Below are positions 1 to 5,468 of a DNA stretch of 5,589 bases, one piece after another. The position numbers and the translations under genes are program-made. Origin of the DNA: Armatimonadetes bacterium UBA5352 (GTDB taxonomy: Bacteria; Armatimonadota; Zipacnadia; Zipacnadales; UBA5352); contig DHPY01000053.1 in assembly GCA_002411015.1 (NCBI GenBank), positions 2,397 through 7,985 of the forward strand, given 5' to 3'. Positions within the stretch are counted from its first letter, which is position 1. The number at the start of each line of letters is the position of its first letter. The notes beneath the pieces were generated by a model. The model did not search any database and was not told the DNA's origin. It saw nothing but the letters and a program-made list of their open reading frames with translations.

Positions 1-24
1 GCCACAACAGCTACGGCTGGCGAC
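1..24 (-). repeat. Dispersed intergenic repeat, copy 1 (one arm, cut by window edge)
   Basis: These 24 bases match 1662-1685 at 22 of 24 positions, counted by eye; the shared core is AGCTACGGCTG. They are therefore one arm of the element seen complete at 1574-1687, with the rest of this copy lying outside the window. The arm is the imperfect reverse complement of the left arm seen at 1574-1596 and 5521-5543. It lies immediately upstream of the first operon and is non-coding as far as can be seen. Confidence 0.75.
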
Positions 25-50
25 CCAACTCACCCACGTACCGATTTGCC

Positions 51-56
51 AGGAGG
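51..56 (+). promoter_or_regulatory. Ribosome binding site of the DUF5659-like gene
   Basis: A perfect AGGAGG lies 7 bases before ATG 64. This decides the start: the in-frame TTG at 46 lies upstream of this site and has no comparable site of its own, so the protein begins MSDEIIV. Confidence 0.85.
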
Positions 57-63
57 CGCTCAC

Positions 64-345
64 ATGAGCGATGAGATCATTGTTCGGCTGCACAGGACGA
101 CGGATCTGACCGAGGCCGCGGCGCTGTGGTCGCTGGGGCATCCGCTGCACACGATCGAGATCAAGGAGGGCTGGGCCACCTTCGTCGTCGGCTACTCCGT
201 CGACGAAGAGGAGTTCGCGCGCATCACCGAGACCTACCGCGCCGGATGCCTGCTCGTCGAGGCCGGGGAGTTCGCCCGCAGGCGCAATGAGGTCGCCGCG
301 AAGATGCGCCGTGCCATCGCCGTCGCCGCCGAGAGTGGGCGGTAG
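64..345 (+). CDS. Small DUF5659-like protein, function unknown
   Basis: This encodes a 93-residue soluble protein with no signal peptide or membrane segment. Its layout resembles the DUF5659 family as I remember it. A TTDLTEAAALWSLGH segment (residues 12-26) forms an N-terminal helix, followed by strands HTIEIKEG and WATFVVGY. A second helical half follows, with ETYRAGCLLVEAGEFARRRN (about 57-76) and a basic C-terminal helix. Such proteins occur in phages and in bacteria carrying phage-like regions, but no biochemical role is established. It heads a tightly packed operon, with its stop one base before the next ATG, so it is probably translated together with the chaperone pair downstream. The family call rests on pattern recognition only. 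Coding status is well supported by the ribosome binding site and the packing. Confidence 0.8.
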   Translation: MSDEIIVRLHRTTDLTEAAALWSLGHPLHTIEIKEGWATFVVGYSVDEEEFARITETYRAGCLLVEAGEFARRRNEVAAKMRRAIAVAAESGR

Positions 346-346
346 G

Positions 347-793
347 ATGAGCGAGCGCGCGTACCAGGCCTGGATCATCGCCGCCGCGGGTGAAGACGCC
401 ACGCGGCGGTTCGATGTACCGGAGGATCTCGCCGAGACGCCGCTGTGGGTGCGCGTGCGGCCGCTGACGGCCCGCGAGGCCCTCCAGCGGGAGGCCCTCG
501 GGCTCACCGAGCGCTACGACCTCGGCCCCGACGGCACGCCGATCGCGATGCGCCGCGAGTACGACCAGGCAGCGATGGTCGGGTTCGAGCTGCAGTGCTG
601 CCTGCTCGACTACGAGCTGCCGATGCGGGTCGGCGGAGACCTCGTGCCGGCGAGTCCGGAGCTGCTGCCACGGGAGGAGCTGCTCGACCGGCTGCCGGTG
701 CGGCTGATGGAGTGGCTGATGGGCTGCCTCGATGCGGTGAACCTCCGCACGCCCGAGGGCGCAGGGGTGTTGGCCGAGGGAAAAGCTGCTTGA
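347..793 (+). CDS. Predicted phage tail assembly chaperone, short product (lambda gpG-like)
   Basis: This encodes a 148-residue acidic, soluble protein. ATG 347 is chosen because it follows the upstream TAG by one base, while the earlier in-frame ATG 287 lies deep inside the DUF5659-like gene. Residues 33-47 (LWVRVRPLTAREALQ) resemble the strand-plus-helix 'VR-L-T--E' start of many tail assembly chaperones. The C-terminal third is helical (ELLDRLPVRLMEWLMGCLDA). The length is close to that of lambda gpG (140 residues). The decisive evidence is the 3' end: the codons GGA AAA, preceded by G, make an in-phase -1 slippery heptamer two codons before the stop, and the -1 frame stays open for 105 further codons. 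In siphophages such proteins bind the tape measure and recruit tail tube subunits during assembly. Sequence similarity alone would not prove this role; the frameshift architecture makes it likely. Confidence 0.75.
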   Translation: MSERAYQAWIIAAAGEDATRRFDVPEDLAETPLWVRVRPLTAREALQREALGLTERYDLGPDGTPIAMRREYDQAAMVGFELQCCLLDYELPMRVGGDLVPASPELLPREELLDRLPVRLMEWLMGCLDAVNLRTPEGAGVLAEGKAA

Positions 794-1101
794 GCGCACT
801 GGCGGGCTGCCCGGTGGAGGCGCCTGCGCCGGCCGGGCCGCTGCTCCGCGAGGGGCATGACTTCGCGAGCGCGGAGGAGCTGCGCGGGCTGACCGGCGAC
901 GCGCCTGCGCGGACGGTGGAGGTGAGCGCCGGGGAGCGGCTGGCCGAGGCCGTCGCGCTGGAGGTGCGGTGGCTGATGCGGACCGGGACGCTGCCCGGTG
1001 GGGCGCCGTGGGACGCGCAGCCCGCGTGGCGCGTGGGGCTGTGGGAGCACCTGGTCTCCGAGCAGCAGCGCGCGGAGATGCTGGAGAGCCTGATGAGGTG
1101 A
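347..1101 (+). CDS. Predicted -1 frameshift fusion, tail assembly chaperone (lambda gpGT-like)
   Basis: This is the same start as the short product, with a -1 slip at 778-784 and reading resumed in the next frame from base 784 to the TGA at 1099-1101. The fusion has 146 residues from the first frame plus 105 from the second, or 251 in all; lambda gpGT is of similar size and build. The added part begins SCLSALAGCPVEAP, a Pro/Ala-rich linker, and then becomes a helical domain. In lambda, only a few percent of ribosomes shift, and the T extension brings tail tube subunits to the tape measure. That the same ratio and role hold here is inference. No expression evidence can be read from DNA. Confidence 0.7.
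778..784 (+). promoter_or_regulatory. Programmed -1 ribosomal frameshift site (slippery heptamer)
   Basis: The sequence is G GGA AAA in the zero frame of the chaperone gene, which fits the X XXY YYZ rule for tandem tRNA slippage exactly; lambda uses the near-identical G GGA AAG. After the slip the codons read GGG AAA AGC TGC TTG, which is the frame of the downstream ORF. The zero-frame stop follows at 791-793. The phase, the site type and the position at the 3' end of a chaperone-sized gene all agree. Confidence 0.8.
790..1101 (+). CDS. Downstream half of the chaperone pair (T domain; possible TTG start)
   Basis: This frame overlaps the stop of the preceding gene (TTGA at 790-793) and ends at 1101. 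It encodes 103 residues if started at TTG 790, which has a weak GAGGGAAAA about 6 bases upstream; GTG 814 is another possible start. The same frame is reached by -1 frameshifting at 778-784, and I judge this its main route of translation because neither independent start is strong. After a Pro/Ala-rich linker the protein is helical and acidic. Visible segments are GHDFASAEELRGLTG, then ERLAEAVALEVRWLMRTGTL, a Trp-rich turn (PWDAQPAWRVGLWEHL), and a final helix EQQRAEMLESLMR. No catalytic motif is visible. The function, an extension that binds tail tube subunits, is inferred from the G/GT arrangement. Confidence 0.7.
   Translation: MSALAGCPVEAPAPAGPLLREGHDFASAEELRGLTGDAPARTVEVSAGERLAEAVALEVRWLMRTGTLPGGAPWDAQPAWRVGLWEHLVSEQQRAEMLESLMR
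797..816 (+). other. Possible frameshift-stimulating RNA hairpin
   Basis: The arms CACTGG (797-802) and CCGGTG (811-816) can pair over six positions, one of them a G-U pair, closing an 8-base loop. The hairpin starts 12 bases after the slippery heptamer, slightly farther than the usual 5-9. A competing 4-bp stem (CGGG 803-806 with CCCG 810-813) is also possible. In DNA this GC-rich such hairpins are common, so this is a candidate only. Confidence 0.4.
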
Positions 1102-1107
1102 TGGCCG

Positions 1108-1563
1108 ATGGATTTGCGCAATGCGCCGTGGCTGTGGATGCGGCGGATCGGTCTGCGCGAGCCGCCGCGGCGGCGGGTAGTCGTGCGGGCGGAGAGGCCC
1201 GAGCGCGCGATCGCTGCGCGTGAGGCTGCGGGAGAGGCGGGATTGCCGGAGCGGCTGGTTGCTGCGGAGGAGCACACCGCACGCCTGGCGGGCAGTCCCG
1301 TGATCGCGCCTGGCGAGGCGGTGGGGGAGCGCGCGAGGGTGCGCGTGGTGGCGGCTGGCGATGCAACGCGGCCTGCGGGAGTGCGGGCGACCGGTGAGGC
1401 GACGGTGGTCGGGAGCGAGCGGAGTGCGAGCCTGGAGGCCGGCTGCAGTGCGGGCGTGGGGCGCCTTGAGGCGGAGGGTGCTGCGGTGCGGGCGCCGAGG
1501 CGTGGGCGGCTGCTGGAGGATCCGAGGGCGGCGCAGCGGGCGCGGGTTGAGGGGTGGAGGTGA
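1108..1563 (+). CDS. Arg/Ala/Gly-rich hypothetical protein at the end of the tail operon
   Basis: This encodes a 151-residue protein. ATG 1108 is chosen because AGGTGA (1096-1101), which contains the upstream stop codon, is a fair ribosome binding site 6 bases away, and because codon third positions stay GC-rich in this frame. ATG 1101 in another frame gives only 40 residues of low-quality sequence. The N-terminus is distinctive (MDLRNAPWLWMRRIGLREPP) and is followed by a very basic stretch (PRRRVVVRAERPERA). The middle, about residues 72-130, alternates small and beta-branched residues with charged ones (ARVRVVAAGDATRPAGVRAT), which suggests short beta repeats. The tail is basic again. I recognise no family. 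It occupies the place where a tape measure gene is normally expected after a G/GT pair, yet it is far too short and lacks the long hydrophobic helical pattern of that protein. The strong composition bias leaves some doubt about the protein. Confidence 0.6.
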   Translation: MDLRNAPWLWMRRIGLREPPRRRVVVRAERPERAIAAREAAGEAGLPERLVAAEEHTARLAGSPVIAPGEAVGERARVRVVAAGDATRPAGVRATGEATVVGSERSASLEAGCSAGVGRLEAEGAAVRAPRRGRLLEDPRAAQRARVEGWR

Positions 1564-1595
1564 GGGCGGGGCGGCGTTAGCCATTGTCGTTGTGG

Positions 1596-1615
1596 CCCCG
1601 GCGCCCTCGCCGGGG
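1596..1615 (+). terminator. Strong GC hairpin after the first operon (terminator-like, no T-run)
   Basis: CCCCGGCG (1596-1603) and CGCCGGGG (1608-1615) form a perfect 8-bp stem with loop CCCT, 33 bases after the stop at 1563. There is no T-run after it, so it is not a classical intrinsic terminator. It is part of the repeat element and recurs at 5544-5563. Confidence 0.4.
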
Positions 1616-1640
1616 GACGTTCGTTCAGTGAGGGCGGAAC

Positions 1641-1664
1641 GGCCCCTCGCGGGGCGCGAGGGCC
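1641..1664. repeat. Second hairpin of the repeat element
   Basis: GGCCC plus TCGC (1641-1650, with one bulged C) pairs with GCGAGGGCC (1656-1664) around loop GGGGC, giving nine base pairs. With the hairpin at 1596-1615 it gives the element a two-hairpin, BIME-like form. Confidence 0.6.
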
Positions 1665-1674
1665 ACAAGAGCTA

Positions 1675-1702
1675 CGGCTGACGACAACGGCTGACGACAA
1701 CG
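1675..1702. repeat. Tandem repeat, 13-base unit, two exact copies
   Basis: The unit CGGCTGACGACAA occurs at 1675-1687 and again at 1688-1700, with CG of a third copy following. The first copy overlaps the end of the dispersed repeat, so the duplication probably arose from its terminus. Confidence 0.85.
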
Positions 1703-1703
1703 A

Positions 1704-1724
1704 CGGCGGGCTGGAAGCCCGCCG
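1704..1724. repeat. Perfect 9-bp hairpin upstream of the large gene
   Basis: CGGCGGGCT (1704-1712) and AGCCCGCCG (1716-1724) are exact reverse complements around the loop GGA. There is no T-run. It lies about 50 bases before the large gene, in what would be its leader or promoter region. No convincing -35/-10 boxes could be seen between 1564 and 1774. Confidence 0.6.
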
Positions 1725-1764
1725 CTACGAACGACACGGCGAACGGCGGGGATGATGCCGCCTC

Positions 1765-1771
1765 AAAGGAG
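1765..1771 (+). promoter_or_regulatory. Ribosome binding site of the large gene
   Basis: AAAGGAG lies 3 bases before ATG 1775 and 9 bases before the in-frame GTG 1781. The second spacing is the more usual one, so the protein may in fact begin (V)ALINPGLGD rather than MPVALINPGLGD. Confidence 0.75.
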
Positions 1772-1774
1772 TGG

Positions 1775-4700
1775 ATGCCTGTGGCTCTTATCAATCCCGG
1801 TCTTGGGGATGCGTTGATTGAGTGCGTGACCGATGTTCAGGCGCGCGGGAATGCCGCCGGGGATGACACCGTCTCCGGCGCCGTGATCAAGGCCATCCTC
1901 TGCCGAAGTGTGCTTGCCTACGCCGCCGCGCTCGATCGCGGCGATGGCACCAATGCGCTCGACTACGAGGACGCCGACCGGAGCGCGTGGGAGGGGCAGT
2001 GCAAGCGCGCCATCGTCGGTCTGATCGCGAGCCTGGTAGCGCGGCTCGGCTCAGAGCCCGTGCGGACGTGGCCGGAGGTCGCGGAACTGCAGGCGATCCT
2101 CAGCGACCTGACCACCACCGAGGACACCACCTGGCGGCGGGAGATCGTGCGGCTCGGCGCCGCGCGCGGCATGACCATCGAGCGCGCGCAGACCGTGGGC
2201 GGCGTGGCGAGCTTCAGCACGCCCGGCGGGAGCGTGAGCGCGTCCGTCCACAAGGCGCGCAACCCGGATGTGCCGCTCGAGGGCGCGTGGGTCTACCTGC
2301 TGGAGATGCTGCCCGACGACGGCGCCGCGGAGCCGACCGGTCGCTATGCGCTGATGGTGGACGATCCGTGGTGGGGGCGGCGGATCGCGCCCGCGCAGTT
2401 CGCCGAGGCGCCGCTCGCCACGCAGATCACGATGGGCTACCGGCTGACCGGGCGGCTGCTCGAGAACGGCACTCCCGCCGCGGGTGAGAACCTCTCGCTC
2501 GAGCTTGAGCTGACGAGTGTGCATGACGGCTGCGTGATCGCCTGGGACAGCGTGGAGTACAACGGCCTTGCGTGGGACTCGCAGCTTGACAGCTTCGTGG
2601 AGAGCGCGACCGTGCGGGCGCCGATCGTGGCCGATGCGCAGGGGCGCTGGGAGTGGCTCGCCCCGAGCGGCCACGGGGCGATCTACCAGCGCGCGGGCGA
2701 CCTGCGCGACGGCACGCCTGAGACTGCCGCGCGCGGGCTCGAGCGGCACCTCGTCGCGGTGCGGCAGGCATGGCGCGGGCGGAGGGCGGAGGTGGTCGAG
2801 GGCGTGGAGTCTGTGCTGGACATCCTCAGCGGGGCGCTGGTGATCACGGCCGAGCCGGGCGCGACGCTGCGCGTGGGGACGCTGGATGATCCCGGCCAGG
2901 CACACACCGTCCCCCCAAGCGGCGTGGTGAGCGTGAGCGGCCTGCCCGAGGGCGAGCATCACGTGGTCGCGTATCGGCTGACCGCGTGGGGGACGTGGGA
3001 TCAAAGCTACGGCTGCGCCCGGCGGATCGCGCAGGTGACGCGCGGCGCGACCACCACCCTCAACATGGGCGCGCTGGAGCACTACACCGACCCGGACGTC
3101 CTCCGCGGGCGGGTCTACGAGCGCTCCGGAGTGCCCGCGAGTGGCGTGGAGATCGTGGCGATCGACGTCATCGGCTGCACGGTCGTCGGGACGATCGCGA
3201 CCACCGATGGCGATGGCTGGTGGGAGGCGCGGATACCCGCTCAGGGCCTCGGCGGACAGCCCGCGATCCACGACCCCGAGTGGGGATCGGTGCCGGTGCT
3301 CGGGATGCCCTACTCCGACGTGGTGCTGGGCGCGCGCGCCTACTCCGCGATCGATGAGGACTACAAGCCGGAGGCGTGGCGAAAGCCGCTGCGCGGGCAC
3401 AAGAACTTCCAGTACATCCCCGGCAGCGTGGTGGTCGAGAACGTCGCGACGAGCGAGCGGCTCGCGACGATCCAATGCCCCTACGGCGGCTGGCTGACGG
3501 AGGCGACGCTGCCGAGGTTTCGCTACATCGCGGATATCCAGGAGCTTGTGAGCTTCGGCGCGCAGGAGCACACCTACCGCATCCTCGTTGATGGCGAGGA
3601 TACGCTGGCGCCCTTCGAGCTGCTAGGGCAGCCCTTCGACGACACGGGCGGCGGTGACGGGATCTTCCGCGCCGCAGGCTACTCCCCCGAGCAGAAGATG
3701 CTCCTCGGCGGGAAGATCCACGGGAACGTGGTGCTCGGCGATGCGGAGCCGATCGGCGCGAACCTCCCCGAAGCCGCGCGCGTGGGCCTGGAGTTCGGCG
3801 AGCACCGGGCGTTCGTGGAGGCGCGGGCGATCGGCCAGGGCGCGGTGCGAGCGGCCATCGCCGACACCATCTGCCCCTACTGCGGCGGCCCCGCGTGGCG
3901 CGACCCCGACGGCGCCTACGTGCGCGGGTTCTGCATGCAGTGCGCAGACGCATTCGGGCGCGCGGATGCGATGGACTGCCGGAGCTACTTCGAGACGCCG
4001 ACGCTCGCGGGGACCGGCGGCCGCTACGCACTGCGCTTCGTGCGCATCAGCGAGCGCGACGGGAGCTTCGCGCGGCGGGTCGGCGCGCACTGGCGGCCGG
4101 ACCTCTACGATGAGCGCGCCGAGTTCCTCACGCAGAGCGGCCCGGGCCAGCCGACGAACGCGCCGCGCTGGGTCGCGAAGCACGTGAACGCCCTCGGCGA
4201 CACCGCGGGCTTCGGGAGCTTCGACGGCGACGCGCAGCAGCAGTGGACGCCCGGGCACAACGTCGCCTGGTACGAGGCGCTGCCGGAGATCGCGCGGGAC
4301 CTCGGCGTCTGCGCGCTGAAGCTGGTCTTCGCGCCGGACTACACGACGCCGATGAGCTACACGGTGGAGGTGGACTGCCTGCGCGCGGACGGGCAGACCG
4401 AGACGCGCACGGTGCTCGTTGAGGTGGGCACGCACGGCCCCGGCTCCGGCGACGACTTCGGCGACGCGGTGCCTGTCGCGGACGATGCGAAGCTCATCGC
4501 GGAGACGGTCGGCTACCCGTGGCGGGAGGTCGGCCTCTACCGCGGCGTGGCGGGCGTGCGGCTCGTGGAGCCCGCCAGCGCGCCGGGCTGCCGCTTCACG
4601 ATCGTGAACGACGCCCCGTGGCTCGCGAGCGCCGACGGGGTGCCGGTGGAGGCCGAGCGCGCGACGCCCGTTGCGGTGCAGCTCACCGGGGAGTGGGGGG

Positions 4701-4969
4701 CACCGCACATCCTCGACGACGCGGTGGGGCAACTCTTCCTCTGCTACGCGCGCGGCGGCGACCTCTTCATGCGCACGCGGCCGGGCCTGCCGGGCGAGTG
4801 GAGCGCCGAGCGGCGGCTCACGGACGGCGGCGACGCCCAGGAGCCGTGGGCGGGGAAGAGCGATCGCGGGGAGTTGACGGTGGTCTGCTCGCGCGCGGGC
4901 GGGCGGCTGAGCGTGCTGCGGTCGCTGGATGACGGGCGGAGCTGGGAGGACGTGCGGGACGGCGTGTAA
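1775..4969 (+). CDS. Large mosaic virion or tail-tip-like protein with zinc ribbon and C-terminal Asp-box blades
   Basis: This encodes 1064 residues with no signal peptide or membrane helix; GTG 1781 is a strong alternative start. Residues 1-135 are helical (ALINPGLGDALIECVTDVQ...). From about 140 the protein is beta-rich. Likely carboxypeptidase-regulatory-like sandwiches lie at about 219-245 (YRLTGRLLENGTPAAG) and about 442-490 (LRGRVYERSGVPASGVEI), with a PEGA- or prealbumin-like segment between (about 353-425). Residues 700-723 form a four-cysteine zinc ribbon: CPYC, 16 residues, then CMQC. The last 90 residues carry two beta-propeller-like blades, the second ending in a clean Asp-box at S1050-W1057 (SLDDGRSW), seven residues before the stop. 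No catalytic residues can be assigned. Its position after a tail chaperone operon and its build suggest a tail tip, baseplate or fibre protein, perhaps for surface or glycan binding. This role is inference; a host surface protein is the alternative. Coding status itself is secure. Confidence 0.85.
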   Translation: MPVALINPGLGDALIECVTDVQARGNAAGDDTVSGAVIKAILCRSVLAYAAALDRGDGTNALDYEDADRSAWEGQCKRAIVGLIASLVARLGSEPVRTWPEVAELQAILSDLTTTEDTTWRREIVRLGAARGMTIERAQTVGGVASFSTPGGSVSASVHKARNPDVPLEGAWVYLLEMLPDDGAAEPTGRYALMVDDPWWGRRIAPAQFAEAPLATQITMGYRLTGRLLENGTPAAGENLSLELELTSVHDGCVIAWDSVEYNGLAWDSQLDSFVESATVRAPIVADAQGRWEWLAPSGHGAIYQRAGDLRDGTPETAARGLERHLVAVRQAWRGRRAEVVEGVESVLDILSGALVITAEPGATLRVGTLDDPGQAHTVPPSGVVSVSGLPEGEHHVVAYRLTAWGTWDQSYGCARRIAQVTRGATTTLNMGALEHYTDPDVLRGRVYERSGVPASGVEIVAIDVIGCTVVGTIATTDGDGWWEARIPAQGLGGQPAIHDPEWGSVPVLGMPYSDVVLGARAYSAIDEDYKPEAWRKPLRGHKNFQYIPGSVVVENVATSERLATIQCPYGGWLTEATLPRFRYIADIQELVSFGAQEHTYRILVDGEDTLAPFELLGQPFDDTGGGDGIFRAAGYSPEQKMLLGGKIHGNVVLGDAEPIGANLPEAARVGLEFGEHRAFVEARAIGQGAVRAAIADTICPYCGGPAWRDPDGAYVRGFCMQCADAFGRADAMDCRSYFETPTLAGTGGRYALRFVRISERDGSFARRVGAHWRPDLYDERAEFLTQSGPGQPTNAPRWVAKHVNALGDTAGFGSFDGDAQQQWTPGHNVAWYEALPEIARDLGVCALKLVFAPDYTTPMSYTVEVDCLRADGQTETRTVLVEVGTHGPGSGDDFGDAVPVADDAKLIAETVGYPWREVGLYRGVAGVRLVEPASAPGCRFTIVNDAPWLASADGVPVEAERATPVAVQLTGEWGAPHILDDAVGQLFLCYARGGDLFMRTRPGLPGEWSAERRLTDGGDAQEPWAGKSDRGELTVVCSRAGGRLSVLRSLDDGRSWEDVRDGV

Positions 4970-4980
4970 GGCAAAAGGCA

Positions 4981-5029
4981 ACAGGATTCCGGCTGCGCCG
5001 GACAGGATTGACGGCAACGGCACAGGATA
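4981..5029. repeat. Short direct repeats and hairpin after the large gene
   Basis: ACAGGATT occurs at 4981-4988 and 5002-5009, and ACAGGATA at 5022-5029, spaced about 20-21 bases. Between the first two lies a 6-bp hairpin: TCCGGC (4988-4993), loop TGC, GCCGGA (4997-5002). No T-run follows, so termination here is doubtful. From 5029 to 5060 the sequence is a degenerate hexamer run of the ACGGCA type. Confidence 0.7.
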
Positions 5030-5048
5030 CGGCGAACGGCAACGGCAA

Positions 5049-5085
5049 CGGCGACGGCTGGGAAGGTGTACGGCGACGGCTGGGA
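5049..5085. repeat. Tandem repeat, 22-base period, overlapping a ribosome binding site
   Basis: CGGCGACGGCTGGGA occurs exactly at 5049-5063 and 5071-5085. The first copy runs on as AGGTGTA and the second as GGAGTGG. The second copy therefore supplies the start of the GGGAGGAG that serves the next gene. Confidence 0.85.
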
Positions 5086-5089
5086 GGAG
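5082..5089 (+). promoter_or_regulatory. Ribosome binding site of the two-blade gene
   Basis: GGGAGGAG lies 7 bases before GTG 5097. It decides the start: the same frame is open back to 4929, but its upstream part is intergenic repeat with no comparable site. Confidence 0.8.
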
Positions 5090-5096
5090 TGGGTTT

Positions 5097-5393
5097 GTGG
5101 CGACGATCAGCGGACTGTCACATGCGATGGCCTTTGAGTACAACGGGCTGCTCTACGTGATCGGATACCGGGCGGGGGGGCAGCATCTGCGGCGCAGCGC
5201 GGATGGTGGGAAGACATGGCTGCCGTTCGCCGATGCGAGCGAGGAGAGGCTGGTGGCGATGCCCGCCGATGAGCAGCGGGTGGCGTTCGTGAAGATGGCG
5301 AGCCAGGGGCGGGCGCTGGTGGTGGGCGTGAGCCGCTACCCGGCCATCGAGGTCTATGTGTCGCAGGACGATGGGGAGACGTGGACGGCGTGA
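5097..5393 (+). CDS. Small two-blade Asp-box (BNR repeat) protein
   Basis: This encodes 98 residues from GTG 5097. It contains two Asp-box motifs of the S-x-D-x-G-x-T-W type: S34-W41 (SADGGKTW) and S89-W96 (SQDDGETW), the second two residues before the stop. Each follows a set of strands, LLYVIGYRAGG (about 19-29) and RALVVGVSRY, as expected of sialidase-like propeller blades. There is no signal peptide and no sialidase catalytic residue (no arginine triad or FRIP motif can be assigned). Two blades cannot close a propeller, so the protein must oligomerise, pair with another protein, or be a remnant. Its layout closely parallels the last 90 residues of the large protein upstream, which also ends just after an Asp-box. 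The gap of 127 bases has no clear terminator, so co-transcription is plausible. The propeller-blade call is fairly safe; the biological role is unknown. Confidence 0.8.
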   Translation: MATISGLSHAMAFEYNGLLYVIGYRAGGQHLRRSADGGKTWLPFADASEERLVAMPADEQRVAFVKMASQGRALVVGVSRYPAIEVYVSQDDGETWTA

Positions 5394-5411
5394 TGGCGGA
5401 GTTCACCCGTG

Positions 5412-5433
5412 GTGCGGGTGCCCTCACCCGCAC
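5412..5433 (+). terminator. Perfect 9-bp hairpin after the two-blade gene (terminator-like, no T-run)
   Basis: GTGCGGGTG (5412-5420) and CACCCGCAC (5425-5433) are exact reverse complements with loop CCCT. It starts 18 bases after the stop, the right place for transcript ending or 3' end protection. The absence of a T-run weakens a terminator call. The loop CCCT is the same as in the hairpins at 1596-1615 and 5544-5563. Confidence 0.45.
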
Positions 5434-5444
5434 GCCGACTCGCC

Positions 5445-5468
5445 GAACGGCGGCCCCTCCCCCCGGCC
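5445..5468. repeat. 24-base direct repeat, first copy
   Basis: This stretch, starting GAACGGCGGCCCC, is repeated exactly at 5566-5589, at the very end of the window. The two copies flank the palindrome at 5467-5517 and the left arm of repeat copy 3. They could mark the edges of an inserted unit or be part of a larger repeat that continues beyond the window. Confidence 0.85.

Larger units (their letters stand above)
1574..1687. repeat. Dispersed intergenic repeat, complete copy 2 (inverted ends, two hairpins)
   Basis: The left part, 1575-1617, matches 5523-5565 at 41 of 43 positions. The right part, 1662-1685, matches 1-24 at 22 of 24. The two ends are imperfect reverse complements of each other; for example TTGTGGCCC (1590-1598) pairs with GGGCCACAA (1660-1668). 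Each half holds its own hairpin (1596-1615 and 1641-1664). The structure resembles REP/BIME elements or a small non-autonomous mobile element. No transposase gene or clear target duplication is visible. The element separates the chaperone operon from the large gene, so it may also act in transcript ending or RNA stability. Confidence 0.75.

Noticed and set aside
46..63. TTG 46 as start of the first gene
   Set aside because: The perfect AGGAGG at 51-56 lies downstream of it and is well spaced for ATG 64.
1101..1223. ATG 1101 overlapping the upstream stop (TGATG) as start of the fourth gene
   Set aside because: It yields only about 40 residues of Ala/Arg-rich sequence, while ATG 1108 opens a 151-residue frame with good codon third positions and a better-spaced ribosome binding site.
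1361..1681. Plus-strand frame of 106 residues running into the repeat element
   Set aside because: It overlaps the 1108-1563 gene in another frame, is Arg/Gly-rich, and its end merely translates the intergenic repeat.
504..1700. Long minus-strand open frames over the first block (also 224-1366 and 610-1668)
   Set aside because: They are antisense to the packed plus-strand operon, are rich in Arg, Pro, Ala and Ser as expected of GC-rich shadow frames, and have no supporting ribosome binding sites or recognisable domains.
1675..1724. CRISPR array from the repeated units and hairpins
   Set aside because: There are only two directly adjacent 13-base units with no spacers, and the hairpin is a single copy.
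4929..5096. Frameshift fusion between the large gene and the two-blade gene
   Set aside because: The second gene's frame is open back to 4929, but the linker would be low-complexity repeat translation, no slippery site is seen, and GTG 5097 has its own strong ribosome binding site.
2051..5143. Two 506-residue minus-strand open frames over the large gene (2051-3571 and 3623-5143)
   Set aside because: They lie antisense to a gene with clear domains (zinc ribbon, Asp-boxes). Their translations are His/Arg/Pro/Ala-rich shadow sequence.
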